Source: an uncultured Paracoccaceae bacterium (lineage in GTDB: Bacteria; Pseudomonadota; Alphaproteobacteria; Rhodobacterales; Rhodobacteraceae). From it: 64,000 bases of DNA. Shown here piece by piece: positions 1 through 8,876 of the stretch (position 1 is its first letter; every line of letters begins with the position of its first letter). The notes below the pieces were generated by a model. That model was not told the DNA's origin and made no database searches. It was given only the letters and a program-made list of their open reading frames with translations. The position numbers and the translations under genes are program-made. The stretch spans positions 248,001-312,000 of the forward strand of contig CANNFQ010000002.1 of assembly GCA_947503925.1 (NCBI GenBank), in the 5' to 3' direction.

Positions 1-254
1 GGATCGGCCAGCGCCTCGCGCATATCGCCGACAAGCCGCGCCTCATCCCCCGATTGCAGTTCGGTCACGTCAAAACCAAATTCCTGCGCCAGCCCCAGCA
101 CCACCGCGGTGGACACGGGTCGGTTGTTGTTTTCCATCTGGTTGAGATAGGGCAGCGACACGCCCAGTTTTTCGGCAAAGGCTTTCTGGGTTAGCGACAA
201 TCGGCCGCGCAATTCACGCAATTTCGCACCGGCATAGAGTTTCTGGGGCGGCAT
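1..254 (-). CDS. pccR: Short-chain fatty acyl-CoA regulator (ScfR/PccR family), N-terminal part
   Basis: Only the first 84 codons lie in the window; the gene continues past base 1. The visible protein starts MPPQKLYAGAKLRELRG and is an XRE-type helix-turn-helix domain (LTQKAFAEKLGVSLPYLNQME, roughly residues 20-40). ScfR family members carry this N-terminal HTH followed by an IrrE/ImmA-like and a DUF2083 acyl-CoA-sensing part, which would be outside the window. In Rhodobacter the family member PccR activates propionyl-CoA carboxylase, and pccB lies divergently about 1.5 kb away here, separated by an MFS gene. An inverted repeat immediately upstream suggests autoregulation. The specific identity as PccR rather than another ScfR protein is inferred from neighbourhood. 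Confidence 0.75.
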   Translation of the reverse strand, partial: MPPQKLYAGAKLRELRGRLSLTQKAFAEKLGVSLPYLNQMENNNRPVSTAVVLGLAQEFGFDVTELQSGDEARLVGDMREALAD

Positions 255-270
255 AGGGCACCTTTGCAGT

Positions 271-292
271 TTTGCTAAGCAGGTTTAGCAAA
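271..292. promoter_or_regulatory. Probable PccR/ScfR operator upstream of pccR
   Basis: TTTGCTAA and TTAGCAAA form an inverted repeat separated by six bases, 17 bp in front of the pccR start codon and within the 51-bp gap after the MFS gene. TTTGCAAA-like half-sites are the motif reported for ScfR-type regulators. The nearby CTTTGCAG (about 262-269) may be an extra half-site. Role in autoregulation is inferred. Confidence 0.55.
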
Positions 293-305
293 TGCAAATC
301 ATAGG

Positions 306-1517
306 TCAACCAAGCGCGTTTTCGCGCCAGATAACAAACAGCACCGATAGCATGGCTAACACCGAGACGCCCAGCATCACCCATTGTAGGGGCAGCGTCC
401 CTGTTTCAATCGTCAGCAGGCCACCCGCAAATTGCGACAATGCCGCACCACCGCCAATCATGATTGCCCCGCCCAGCCCGCTGGCCGTACCCGCCAGATG
501 AGGCCTGACGGAGATTGAACCTGCCATGACATTTGGCAATGTCATCCCGTTGCCGATCCCCAGAAAAACACAAAATCCAAAAAAGCTTAGCGGGTGAATC
601 ACCCCGGCGAGGGTCAAGATAACCGACATTCCCATCCCGAATATGGCGAAGGTCGTACCCGCCAGCGCCATCCGGTTGATGCCCATGCGCATGGAATAAC
701 GACCGGACAGAAAGTTTCCAACCGCATAGCCGATGGCCGGCGCGCCAAGGGCGATACCGCTCCATAACGGGGACAGATCAAAAATGCTGGTCGCCACAAA
801 TGAGGCTCCGCCAAGCAAGGCAAAGAACGCACCGGAGCTGAAAGCAGAGCATAGCACGTAACCCCAGAACCGGGGGGAACGAAAAAGCTCCGGATAGTCT
901 CTGACCTGGTCGGCGAAACTGACTCCTTCGCCTGCGACTGTTTCGCCAAGGTCGAAATAGCAAAGGATCAACACGCCAGTGCCCGCCAGCGCCAGAAAGA
1001 TGAATGTCGCATGCCAGCCAAACAACTGGTCCAGCGCACCGCCAATCATCGGACCAACCATAGGCACGATGGCCATGCCCATTGTGACATAGCCAATCAT
1101 TGATGCAGCCTGCTCTTGCGGCACCATATCCCGGACGATGGCCCGGCTCAGCGCCATGGAGGTTGCGACCGCCGCTTGCAGGATACGGAACAACAGGAAT
1201 GTTTCGACCGTGGTCGCAAAATAGGTGCCGATCGTGGCTAGCACGAAGATGATCAACGATCCCATGACAATCCTGCGCCGCCCGAACCGATCTGAAATCG
1301 GCCCAATAATCGTCTGCAACACGGCCGTTGCAGCCAGATACCCCGATAGGGCGATCTGCATGATGGCGTATTCTGTTTTGAAGTAACTGGTCATCGCCGC
1401 GAGAGAGGGTAGAAAAATGGACATATTCAGCGCCGACATGCCTGTAATCAGGATCAACGTCAGGATGTGCGGCGGTGTTGCGCGGTCTAGAAAACGTATC
1501 TGCGGCAAGACTGTCAT
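306..1517 (-). CDS. Bcr/CflA-type MFS multidrug efflux transporter
   Basis: A 403-residue, strongly hydrophobic protein with about 12 predicted membrane helices. The loop motif GPISDRFGRRRIV (around residues 94-106) is the classic MFS motif A, and the early MSALNMSIFLPSLAAM segment resembles the drug:H+ antiporter-1 Bcr/CflA group, which exports small drugs in exchange for protons at the inner membrane. It sits between pccR and pccB, on the same strand as pccR and divergent from pccB, so it could share the pccB control region (1518-1710). Substrate is unknown. Its placement might mean export of an organic acid rather than drug resistance, but nothing in the sequence decides this. Confidence 0.85.
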   Translation of the reverse strand: MTVLPQIRFLDRATPPHILTLILITGMSALNMSIFLPSLAAMTSYFKTEYAIMQIALSGYLAATAVLQTIIGPISDRFGRRRIVMGSLIIFVLATIGTYFATTVETFLLFRILQAAVATSMALSRAIVRDMVPQEQAASMIGYVTMGMAIVPMVGPMIGGALDQLFGWHATFIFLALAGTGVLILCYFDLGETVAGEGVSFADQVRDYPELFRSPRFWGYVLCSAFSSGAFFALLGGASFVATSIFDLSPLWSGIALGAPAIGYAVGNFLSGRYSMRMGINRMALAGTTFAIFGMGMSVILTLAGVIHPLSFFGFCVFLGIGNGMTLPNVMAGSISVRPHLAGTASGLGGAIMIGGGAALSQFAGGLLTIETGTLPLQWVMLGVSVLAMLSVLFVIWRENALG

Positions 1518-1588
1518 TCACCAGACTTAAGGCCGCAACCGGCGGGTGTCCATCGGGGTCAGTTCCAAATCGGCCAGGCTAGGGTTGG

Positions 1589-1636
1589 TTTGCAATATTG
1601 CAAACTATAGCTCTTGCTAACCTCAGTATTTGCAAA
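1589..1636. promoter_or_regulatory. PccR/ScfR operator cluster in front of pccB
   Basis: The perfect palindrome TTTGCAATATTGCAAA occupies 1589-1604, followed by TTGCTAA at 1614-1620 and TTTGCAAA at 1629-1636. All match the TTTGCAAA half-site type of ScfR regulators (PccR, RamB, MccR relatives). They lie 75-120 bp upstream of the pccB start, in the divergent gap shared with the MFS gene, a suitable place for an activator of pccB. Binding is inferred from the motif and the adjacent pccR. Confidence 0.65.
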
Positions 1637-1710
1637 TTTTCTCATTCGACCTTCTCCTGACGGTGCAAAGCGCATAGGACAAGAAAGGACCAGCAGGGGG
1701 AGTGACGTAA

Positions 1711-3240
1711 ATGGACGTTCTGCAAGAGCTTGAATCACGGCGCGAGGCCGCGCGCATGGGGGGCGGGGTTCGCCGCATCGAGGCGCAACATGGCAAGGGC
1801 AAACTGACCGCGCGAGAGCGGATAGAGCTTTTGCTGGATGACGGGTCATTCGAAGAATTTGACATGTTCGTGGCTCACCGCTGCACCGATTTCGGTATGG
1901 AAAAGGAACGGCCCGCTGGCGATGGTGTTGTGACTGGATGGGGCACGATCAATGGCCGTATGGTCTATGTATTCAGTCAGGATTTCACAGTTTTCGGCGG
2001 CTCCTTGTCTGAAACCCACGCCCAGAAAATCTGCAAGATCATGGACATGGCGATGCAAAACGGCGCGCCAGTTATCGGGATCAACGACTCCGGAGGTGCG
2101 CGCATTCAGGAAGGCGTCGCATCGCTCGCTGGTTATGCGGAAGTTTTCCAGCGCAATATCATGGCCTCGGGCGTGGTCCCGCAGATCAGCGTGATCATGG
2201 GGCCATGCGCGGGTGGTGCGGTCTATTCCCCGGCGATGACTGATTTTATCTTCATGGTCAAAGACAGCAGCTACATGTTTGTGACGGGCCCTGACGTGGT
2301 CAAAACGGTCACGAACGAGATTGTCACTGCAGAAGAGCTGGGCGGGGCATCGACCCATACCAAGAAATCCTCCGTCGCCGACGCGGCATTCGAAAATGAT
2401 GTTGAGGCGCTGGCCGAGGTCCGCCGCCTCGTCGACTTCCTGCCGCTGAACAACCGCAGCAAACCACCCGTTCGCCCGTTCTTTGATGATGTTAACCGGT
2501 TGGAGGACAGCCTTGATACGCTGATCCCTGATAATCCAAACTCGCCCTATGACATGAAAGAGTTAATTGCCAAACTGGCGGATGAGGGCGATTTTTATGA
2601 GATTCAGGAGGACTTCGCGAAAAACATCCTGACCGGGTTCATCCGCTTGGAGGGGTCGACCGTGGGTGTTGTAGCGAACCAGCCCATGGTGCTGGCCGGA
2701 TGCCTGGATATCGACAGCAGCCGCAAGGCGGCACGGTTTGTCCGGTTCTGCGATGCGTTCGAAATCCCGATCCTGACGCTGGTGGATGTGCCCGGTTTCC
2801 TGCCTGGTACATCGCAGGAATATGGCGGCGTGATCAAACACGGGGCGAAGCTGCTATTCGCCTTTGGCGAAGCGACGGTGCCAAAAGTGACCGTGATCAC
2901 CCGCAAAGCCTATGGTGGGGCCTATGACGTGATGGCGTCCAAGCATCTTCGCGGCGATTTCAACTATGCTTGGCCGACGGCGGAGGTGGCCGTAATGGGA
3001 GCCAAGGGAGCCACTGAAATCATCCACCGCGCTGATCTGGGGGACGCTGAAAAGATCGTCCAGCATACCAAAGATTACGAAGATCGTTTTGCCAATCCGT
3101 TTGTTGCCGCCGAAAAAGGGTTCATCGATGAGGTGATCATGCCCCATTCAACCCGCAAAAGGATCTGCCGGGCCTTTGCGTCACTGCGTGGCAAGCAACT
3201 TCAGAACCCGTGGAAGAAACATGACAATATCCCTCTGTGA
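1711..3240 (+). CDS. pccB: Propionyl-CoA carboxylase, carboxyltransferase (beta) subunit
   Basis: A 509-residue protein, normal length for PccB. It carries the two crotonase-like halves of a carboxyltransferase: the N-terminal half contains [14 protein letters not shown] and [16 protein letters not shown] (acyl-CoA oxyanion region), the C-terminal half [19 protein letters not shown] and [11 protein letters not shown]. It transfers the carboxyl group from biotin on PccA to propionyl-CoA, giving (S)-methylmalonyl-CoA for the mutase encoded at 8955. A GGGGGAG ribosome site precedes the ATG at suitable distance. Upstream TTTGCAAA-type palindromes suggest control by the neighbouring PccR. As in other Rhodobacterales, pccA follows after an interval of small genes. 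Confidence 0.96.
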   Translation: MDVLQELESRREAARMGGGVRRIEAQHGKGKLTARERIELLLDDGSFEEFDMFVAHRCTDFGMEKERPAGDGVVTGWGTINGRMVYVFSQDFTVFGGSLSETHAQKICKIMDMAMQNGAPVIGINDSGGARIQEGVASLAGYAEVFQRNIMASGVVPQISVIMGPCAGGAVYSPAMTDFIFMVKDSSYMFVTGPDVVKTVTNEIVTAEELGGASTHTKKSSVADAAFENDVEALAEVRRLVDFLPLNNRSKPPVRPFFDDVNRLEDSLDTLIPDNPNSPYDMKELIAKLADEGDFYEIQEDFAKNILTGFIRLEGSTVGVVANQPMVLAGCLDIDSSRKAARFVRFCDAFEIPILTLVDVPGFLPGTSQEYGGVIKHGAKLLFAFGEATVPKVTVITRKAYGGAYDVMASKHLRGDFNYAWPTAEVAVMGAKGATEIIHRADLGDAEKIVQHTKDYEDRFANPFVAAEKGFIDEVIMPHSTRKRICRAFASLRGKQLQNPWKKHDNIPL

Positions 3241-3546
3241 TCTCAACCGGGATGGATCTTGGCAAATTTATGCTGAGAATGCCAAAATGCAGCCGGAGCA
3301 TTGCGATGGGCGACCATCTCAACATGTGGGTGGCGGGTTATCGGAATCGCCAAATGTGGTGGCTGCGTCTCGGCGTGTTTCTGCTGATGATGCGGGAACG
3401 TCACATGGCGCGACCTTTGCCATTGAGTGCAATGAAAACAAACAGAAATTTGGTACGCTTCCTGCGTGCGAACATGGTATCGCGCCCTCGTGGGCCCGTA
3501 TCGGAAAATCCGGACGGACCTGCATCAAAAGAGGCAGGAAACAAAA
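3241..3546 (+). other. Interval after pccB with one weak ORF candidate
   Basis: No recognisable gene. An open frame starts at ATG 3306 with GGAG seven bases upstream and runs to 3617 (103 codons, Met-rich start MGDHLNMWVAGYRNRQMWWL). Its tail overlaps the better-supported small gene at 3547 in another frame, so either it is not real or only its first half is functional sequence. I see no terminator here. Confidence 0.3.
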
Positions 3547-3672
3547 ATGGTACAAGGACTTATCGCTTTTGGGGTGGCCGCGCTTATGGCGTTGGTTGCT
3601 GCGTCCGGCAGCCATGAACGGGGTCCGTTACGGGTCACCTCGGACATGGTCGTACAGGAGGCGTTCCGCTAA
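3547..3672 (+). CDS. 41-residue single-span membrane or exported peptide
   Basis: The frame begins MVQGLIAFGVAALMALVAA, a hydrophobic helix directly at the N terminus, followed by a short polar tail SGSHERGPLRVTSDMVVQEAFR. An AGGA ribosome site lies a few bases upstream of the ATG. This type of tiny gene recurs between pccB and pccA in roseobacters as far as I recall, but no function is known to me. It may be an inner-membrane micropeptide or an uncleaved signal anchor. Confidence rests on the ribosome site and the clean N-terminal helix, not on homology. Confidence 0.5.
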   Translation: MVQGLIAFGVAALMALVAASGSHERGPLRVTSDMVVQEAFR

Positions 3673-3758
3673 GGGTAAAGTGTTGGACAGTCAAACTGGT
3701 CACGGACAGGCGCGTCTGCTTGTCCGTGACGTCCCCCTGAATGTCGGGGGATGCTAAG

Positions 3759-4106
3759 ATGGAAAAACATCGCGGCTTCCCGGGTCGGTTACCGGGCACA
3801 GATTTTCAATTCACGATAAGACGAGCCAACAAGGACGGGGCAACTCCGCTGACCGCACGAGCGCGTTACGCCGATCGGCGCCCGCCGGATAAACGGGCCG
3901 ATGCCGCGTTCATGCAGGCACTGTGGGATCATTTTGGGGATCAGCCCTTCGCGCGCGGCAACCTTGATGCCGGTCGACTCAGCTGGCTGTTCGAACGCGA
4001 AGTCGTACCAGCCGAGGACCCGTTCGATCCCGCCAGCTACGACGCCCTGCTGCGCATCGATGTGGATGTAGCGCGCGTCAACTTCCCCGAAATTGCGGGG
4101 CTCTAG
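3759..4106 (+). CDS. Hypothetical protein, 115 residues
   Basis: A soluble, charged protein beginning MEKHRGFPGRLPGTDFQFTI and ending DVARVNFPEIAGL. The start at 3759 is chosen because GGGGGA lies about nine bases upstream; an in-frame ATG at 3741 has a poorer context. No signal peptide, membrane helix or known domain is visible. The acidic C-terminal half (FEREVVPAEDPFDPASYDALLRIDVDVAR) looks like genuine protein, and codon use matches the neighbours. It lies between pccB and pccA, probably co-transcribed with pccB. Function unknown. Confidence 0.65.
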   Translation: MEKHRGFPGRLPGTDFQFTIRRANKDGATPLTARARYADRRPPDKRADAAFMQALWDHFGDQPFARGNLDAGRLSWLFEREVVPAEDPFDPASYDALLRIDVDVARVNFPEIAGL

Positions 4107-4447
4107 ATGCGGCTAGGTTACGAAAGACGGCGGATACTCGCATTGCTGCGGCAAATGCCTGCCCATTTATGGGGGGGCATATCAGGTCTCTTTGCGGTGG
4201 CATCGGATTGCGCCAAGGTCGGTTTAGCAGCAGCTTGGACCAGCATTCGCACTGTTGCTGGATATCAACACCATAACCCTTCCCTGTGCCGGTCTGCCCC
4301 TTCCCAGGGCGGGCCGGTTCCGTTTTTCCGCTCATTTGCCGGAAATCATACAGTTGTTATTGGATATCAGCGCAATCTGACTATTCAGTGCAACGCAGTA
4401 GGCGCCAATTCTGGGGCTACGGCGAAAACAACGTTAGGCAGAAGAAA
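4107..4447 (+). other. Interval before the small lipoprotein gene
   Basis: About 340 bp without a convincing gene. A long open frame crosses it but has a low-complexity, unprotein-like composition and overlaps the lipoprotein gene in another frame. A terminator-like hairpin is annotated separately at 4289-4327. The rest may hold the promoter of the lipoprotein gene. Confidence 0.5.
4289..4327 (+). terminator. Probable rho-independent terminator after the pccB group
   Basis: CCGGTCTGCCC (4289-4299) pairs with GGGCGGGCCGG (4307-4317) across a seven-base loop, with two G-U pairs, and is followed by TTCCGTTTTT. It would end transcripts from pccB and the small genes before the lipoprotein gene. 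Confidence 0.5.
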
Positions 4448-4654
4448 ATGCAGAAAACATCTATCATCCTTGCCGCAGTGGCTATGTTCGGCCTTGCAGG
4501 TTGTCTTGAAGGCGACGTCGAGCGCGGCGTTGCAGGCGCAGGCGCAGGTCTTGTCGCATCCGAAGTATTGGGCACTGACCGCACAGGAACAATCCTTGCC
4601 GGTGCCGCTGCTGGCGTCCTCTGTGACGACGCAGGCATCAACGCTTGTAAATAA
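4448..4654 (+). CDS. Small outer-membrane-type lipoprotein with Gly-rich core
   Basis: A 68-residue protein MQKTSIILAAVAMFGLAGC... with a lipobox (LAGC) giving a mature N-terminal cysteine near residue 19. The remainder, VERGVAGAGAGLVASEVLG and TILAGAAAGVLC, is rich in Gly/Ala with a glycine-zipper-like spacing and ends CDDAGINACK with two further cysteines. Such small lipoproteins are commonly found between pccB and pccA in Rhodobacterales. It is followed by a strong terminator, so it is probably its own transcription unit or the tail of one. Role unknown; glycine-zipper lipoproteins often insert into or span membranes. Confidence 0.75.
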   Translation: MQKTSIILAAVAMFGLAGCLEGDVERGVAGAGAGLVASEVLGTDRTGTILAGAAAGVLCDDAGINACK

Positions 4655-4694
4655 GACGAATAACAGCGCCCTGCTAGGGCGTACTGATCAATGG

Positions 4695-4735
4695 AACCGC
4701 CGTAGGGGAAAACCCCTTGCGGCGGTTTTGTATTT
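4695..4735 (+). terminator. Strong rho-independent terminator
   Basis: AACCGCCGTAGGGG, an AAAA loop and CCCCTTGCGGCGGTT form a long hairpin followed by TTGTATTTT. It separates the small lipoprotein gene from pccA, which starts 17 bp downstream. pccA therefore seems to depend on read-through or on a promoter overlapping this region. Confidence 0.85.
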
Positions 4736-4751
4736 TGGGGACGGATAACAC

Positions 4752-6749
4752 ATGTTCAAAAAAATTCTTATCGCGAACCGGGGTGAAATCGCCTGCCGTG
4801 TGATCAAGACTGCCCGCAAGATGGGTATCAAAACGGTCGCCATCTATTCAGATGCTGACCGCAACGCGCTGCATGTCAAAATGGCGGATGAGGCCGTGCA
4901 TATCGGCCCGCCCCCGGCCAACCAGTCCTATATTGTCATCGACAAGGTGATGGATGCGATCAAACAGACGGGGGCGGAGGCCGTGCATCCCGGTTACGGC
5001 TTTTTGTCCGAAAACCCGAAATTCGCCGAGGCGCTGGCGGAAGCAGGCGTTGCCTTTATCGGCCCGCCAAAAGGCGCGATCGAGGCGATGGGGGACAAGA
5101 TCACCTCGAAAAAGCTGGCGCAGGAGGCGAATGTGTCGACCGTGCCCGGCTATATGGGCCTGATCGAAGACGCGGACGAGGCGGTGAAGATCTCCAATGA
5201 AGTCGGCTATCCGGTGATGATCAAAGCATCTGCTGGCGGCGGCGGTAAGGGCATGCGGATAGCGTGGAATGATGATGAGGCCCGAGAGGGGTTTCAGTCT
5301 TCCAAGAACGAGGCGGCCAATTCCTTTGGTGACGATAGGATTTTCATCGAGAAATTCGTCACCCAGCCCCGCCATATCGAAATTCAGGTGCTGGCCGACT
5401 GTCACGGCAATGCCGTTTACCTGCATGAACGCGAATGTTCGATCCAGCGCCGGAACCAGAAGGTGATTGAGGAAGCACCTTCGCCGTTCCTTGATGAGGC
5501 CACACGCAAGGCCATGGGTGAGCAATCCGTCGCCTTGGCGCAGGCGGTCGGATACACCAGTGCGGGTACGGTCGAATTCATCGTGGATGGTGACCGCAAT
5601 TTCTATTTCCTGGAAATGAACACACGGCTCCAGGTTGAACATCCTGTCACCGAACTGATCACCGGTGTTGATCTTGTCGAACAGATGATTTGCGTGGCTG
5701 CCGGGGAGAAGCTGCCATTCCAGCAGTCGGACCTGAAAATCAACGGCTGGGCGATGGAAAGCCGCCTTTACGCCGAAGATCCCTATCGCAACTTCCTGCC
5801 GTCGATCGGGCGGCTGGTGCGCTACCGCCCCCCGACCGAGGAAGCCACAGACACACGGGCCGTCCGCAACGATACCGGCGTCTATGAAGGCGGTGAGATC
5901 AGCATGTATTACGACCCGATGATCGCCAAGCTGTGCACATGGGCCCCTGACCGGGCCACCGCGATTGAGGAAATGCGTCTGGCGCTGGACGGGTTTGAGC
6001 TGGAAGGCATCGGACATAACCTGCCATTCCTCGCGGCGGTTTATGATCATCCGAAATTCACGTCGGGTAACATGACAACGGCGTTCATCGAGGAAGAGTA
6101 TCCCGACGGGTTTAATGGGGTGACCTTGCCGGATGAGGCTTGCACCCGTGTCGCGGCGGCGGCAGCGGCCATGCACCGGGTCGCCGAAATTCGGCGCACG
6201 CGCATTTCGGGCCGCATGGACAACCACGAACGCAAGGTGGGCGAGGATTGGGTTGTCAGCCTGCAAGGGCATTCCCATGACGTTGTTATTACGGCCGACA
6301 AGGCCGGCGCGGATGTGCAAATTGCTGGTCAAACCCTGCGCGTCGAAAGTGACTGGACACCGGGTCAACCCTTGGCTCGTTTGATGGTCGATGGCGCGCC
6401 ACTGGTGCTGAAAATCGGCAAGATTTCAGGCGGCTTCCGGGTGCGGTATCGGGGTGCTGATCTGAAGGTGCATGTGCGCACCCCGCGGCAGGCCGAACTG
6501 GCCGCATTGATGCCCGAAAAGTTGCCACCTGATACGTCGAAATTCCTGCTTTGCCCGATGCCGGGCCTGATCGTGAAGGTCGACGTGGAAGCGGGCGATG
6601 AAGTGCAGGAAGGTCAGGCGCTCTGCACAGTGGAAGCCATGAAAATGGAGAACATCCTGCGCGCAGAACGCAAAGGCGTGGTCAAAAAGGTGAACGCCGG
6701 TGCCGGTGAAAGCCTTGCTGTTGACGATGTGATCATGGAATTTGAATAA
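4752..6749 (+). CDS. pccA: Propionyl-CoA carboxylase, biotin carboxylase/BCCP (alpha) subunit
   Basis: A 665-residue protein with the full PccA layout. Residues 1-450 form biotin carboxylase (MFKKILIANRGEIACRVI start, ATP-grasp glycine loop ASAGGGGKGMRIAW, catalytic EMNTRLQVEHPVTE). A middle BT-type linker binds the beta subunit, and the last 70 residues form the biotin carrier domain with the biotinylated lysine in EAMKMEN. It carboxylates biotin with ATP and bicarbonate and works with PccB to make methylmalonyl-CoA. It follows a terminator hairpin at only 17 bp, which is odd for a gene whose product must be stoichiometric with PccB and suggests an independent or read-through promoter. Confidence 0.97.
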   Translation: MFKKILIANRGEIACRVIKTARKMGIKTVAIYSDADRNALHVKMADEAVHIGPPPANQSYIVIDKVMDAIKQTGAEAVHPGYGFLSENPKFAEALAEAGVAFIGPPKGAIEAMGDKITSKKLAQEANVSTVPGYMGLIEDADEAVKISNEVGYPVMIKASAGGGGKGMRIAWNDDEAREGFQSSKNEAANSFGDDRIFIEKFVTQPRHIEIQVLADCHGNAVYLHERECSIQRRNQKVIEEAPSPFLDEATRKAMGEQSVALAQAVGYTSAGTVEFIVDGDRNFYFLEMNTRLQVEHPVTELITGVDLVEQMICVAAGEKLPFQQSDLKINGWAMESRLYAEDPYRNFLPSIGRLVRYRPPTEEATDTRAVRNDTGVYEGGEISMYYDPMIAKLCTWAPDRATAIEEMRLALDGFELEGIGHNLPFLAAVYDHPKFTSGNMTTAFIEEEYPDGFNGVTLPDEACTRVAAAAAAMHRVAEIRRTRISGRMDNHERKVGEDWVVSLQGHSHDVVITADKAGADVQIAGQTLRVESDWTPGQPLARLMVDGAPLVLKIGKISGGFRVRYRGADLKVHVRTPRQAELAALMPEKLPPDTSKFLLCPMPGLIVKVDVEAGDEVQEGQALCTVEAMKMENILRAERKGVVKKVNAGAGESLAVDDVIMEFE

Positions 6750-6847
6750 GTGTCGGCGTCGGATCCAACAAAAACTGGGCCGTCGACGCGGCACCGGGAA
6801 GAAATCGGCACTTACCATGCCGAGAAAGCCCCAATGACGGGGATGAC

Positions 6848-8383
6848 ATGAACCCCGCAGACCATCGTATTCCATTTCTGACAATGGTGGCTGGTCTGGC
6901 CACTTTTGTGGGTTTCATTGCCTTGGCAATGGCCCAGAATGGATGGCATTTTGAGTATCCTTTGGACGATGTTTACATCCACTTGGCAATGGCTGAACAA
7001 ATTTCCAAAGGTGGCTACGGCGTCAATGCTGGTGAATATAGTTCTGCCGCATCATCGTTTCTCTATCCGTTTTTGCTGGTGCCCTTTGCGGGGTCCGATT
7101 TCCAGCGCTGGTTGCCGCTGATCTGGAATGTCGTGGCGTTGGGAACGGCATCCTATTTAATCGGATGCGCCATTGCAGAGGCGAATTTGGGCAAATGGGC
7201 GTGGCCGGTTGCTGTTTTTGCACCATTCGCGCTGAACATGCATACCGTGGCTTACACCGGCATGGAAAACATGGCCCATGGCGCGGTCAGCTTGGGCATT
7301 GTCTTGGGGCTTTGGCGCTTCATTCAACATCGCCGTATTGGTTTGATGCTGATTGTCTGCGTTATTCTCGCTCCGGCGCTACGGCTTGAAGGGGTCGCGC
7401 TTGCCATGGCAGCCGGAGGGGTCGTGGTACTATCGGGACATCTACGGTCCGGCGCTGGATTGATCGTTCTGGCGATATTCCCGGTTACAGCATTTGTCGT
7501 GCTGTTGACGCAGCTTGGGTTGGACCCGCTGCCAAATTCGGTGACGTCGAAATTGTCGATCAGCATAGAACCCGATCTGGGTCCACTCGCCCGGCTTCAT
7601 CAAAGGTTTTCTTGGAACCTGTTGCAGGGCGGTGGGCGGTACCTACTTATCTTGATCGTTGTAATGGTCTTGATGCTGTGCCGCCGTCCGGCACGCCCGG
7701 ATCTGCGTTGGTTTTGTATAGCGGTTATTGCCGCAGCACTGGCGCATATGTTTGCTGGTTCAATCGGATGGATGGACCGTTACGAAAGCTATCTGATTTT
7801 GGCCGCAACCGCTGTCGTTCTTGTAGCCCCTGCCATGTTAACAGGTTTCTCGCGGTCGATTCATACCGGGATTGTCGTTCTGGTCTTGGCAGCCGGCGTG
7901 TTCACCTACGGCCCGACAATGGGGATCCACCTCGGCAACATGAGAGCTATTGCATCCCAACAGGGGGAAATGGCGCGCTTTGCAAAGGATTTCGTTAAAG
8001 CACCCGTTGCAGTAAATGATCTGGGCTATGTCGCTTGGCGTAATCCTGACTATGTGCTTGATTTGTGGGGCTTAGCGTCGTCAAGCGCATTGACCACCCG
8101 CCTCTCTGACCCGGCGCCTGGATGGGCGGCACCTTTGGTAGAAGCTGCGGATGTGCGTGTTGTCATGATTTATGATCGCTGGTTGGGTGATGCGCGATCA
8201 GATGACTGGGTCTATTTGGGTCAGCTTTTCCTTGATACCCCACCGGCCCTGATGGGGGGGCACTATGTGGATTTCTACGCAACAGATCCCAATGACGTGC
8301 CTGCCTTGATCACTGATTTGCGCGCCTGGACAGAAAACGCACCCGTCAGCGCCGTGTTCTCCTTTGCAGAAGGTGTGCGGTGA
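6848..8383 (+). CDS. Polytopic membrane protein resembling GT-C-type glycosyltransferases
   Basis: A 511-residue protein with about 10-12 hydrophobic helices. The first periplasmic loop contains YPLDDVYIHLAMAEQI, where the DD pair sits as in the catalytic loop of GT-C (ArnT/PMT-like, lipid-linked sugar donor) enzymes. The C-terminal ~110 residues (from APVAVNDLGYVAWRNPDYVLDLWGL) look like an exposed soluble tail typical of these families. It follows pccA by 98 bp but has no functional link to it. The acceptor and donor cannot be told from the sequence; a non-catalytic membrane protein with similar fold is possible. Confidence 0.6.
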   Translation: MNPADHRIPFLTMVAGLATFVGFIALAMAQNGWHFEYPLDDVYIHLAMAEQISKGGYGVNAGEYSSAASSFLYPFLLVPFAGSDFQRWLPLIWNVVALGTASYLIGCAIAEANLGKWAWPVAVFAPFALNMHTVAYTGMENMAHGAVSLGIVLGLWRFIQHRRIGLMLIVCVILAPALRLEGVALAMAAGGVVVLSGHLRSGAGLIVLAIFPVTAFVVLLTQLGLDPLPNSVTSKLSISIEPDLGPLARLHQRFSWNLLQGGGRYLLILIVVMVLMLCRRPARPDLRWFCIAVIAAALAHMFAGSIGWMDRYESYLILAATAVVLVAPAMLTGFSRSIHTGIVVLVLAAGVFTYGPTMGIHLGNMRAIASQQGEMARFAKDFVKAPVAVNDLGYVAWRNPDYVLDLWGLASSSALTTRLSDPAPGWAAPLVEAADVRVVMIYDRWLGDARSDDWVYLGQLFLDTPPALMGGHYVDFYATDPNDVPALITDLRAWTENAPVSAVFSFAEGVR

Positions 8384-8390
8384 TGGTGGT

Positions 8391-8855
8391 TCAACGTTCA
8401 CCCAGCCGCCGGTCAGAAATCTCTTGCTGTCGCAGGGGCATTTTGTCGATGGACCGGGACAGTTCCCGCACGCTCCAAGGGCTTGGTTTGCGCAGGGCGA
8501 CGCGCCCATCCTTGCCAATCAGCGCCATCATGTACCCGCGCGGTCGCAGTGTTGTCCGCAATTCGGTCTCAGCACTGGGGTCGGTGTCGGTGATGATGAT
8601 CACGTCCCGCTCTGCCAGATCATCCAGACCTTCCATCAGCCGATCCAATTGCTGTTTGAAGCGTGGATCATTGGGTGTGTCTGCAAACACAACCAAGGGC
8701 CTGACGACCCATTGCAGCTCTGCCAAAGTGATGTCAGTGGCGTCAAATATCTGTGTGTGGTCCTCTTGCCACTGTTCGAGCGTCGTGGCGTCCTCGGCGG
8801 ATAGCGGTGCGGCCAGCAGGCAAAGGACAGTGGCGATGTTCGTCAATAGTTTCAT
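8391..8855 (-). CDS. DUF4174 domain-containing exported protein
   Basis: A 154-residue protein with a signal peptide MKLLTNIATVLCLLAAPLSA. The mature part is thioredoxin-like: it begins EDATTLEQWQEDHTQIFDA, contains RPLVVFADTPNDPRFKQQ and ends with GYMMALIGKDGRVALRKPSPWSVRELSRSIDKMPLRQQE, which is the DUF4174 signature. The family has no assigned reaction and no CxxC pair is seen here. The start is set at the signal peptide; the open frame extends much further upstream but that is only the antisense of the mutase gene. It is convergent with the preceding membrane-protein gene (7-bp gap) and divergent from mcm. Confidence 0.8.
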   Translation of the reverse strand: MKLLTNIATVLCLLAAPLSAEDATTLEQWQEDHTQIFDATDITLAELQWVVRPLVVFADTPNDPRFKQQLDRLMEGLDDLAERDVIIITDTDPSAETELRTTLRPRGYMMALIGKDGRVALRKPSPWSVRELSRSIDKMPLRQQEISDRRLGER

Positions 8856-8876
8856 GAAATTAGATATAGAGGCGGC

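Noticed and set aside
3176..3757. 193-codon frame crossing the end of pccB
   Set aside because: Starts inside pccB in another frame, overlaps the better small gene, and has no ribosome site.
4848..6368. 506-codon minus-strand frame inside pccA
   Set aside because: Antisense shadow of a highly conserved biotin carboxylase; His-rich translation lacks any domain.
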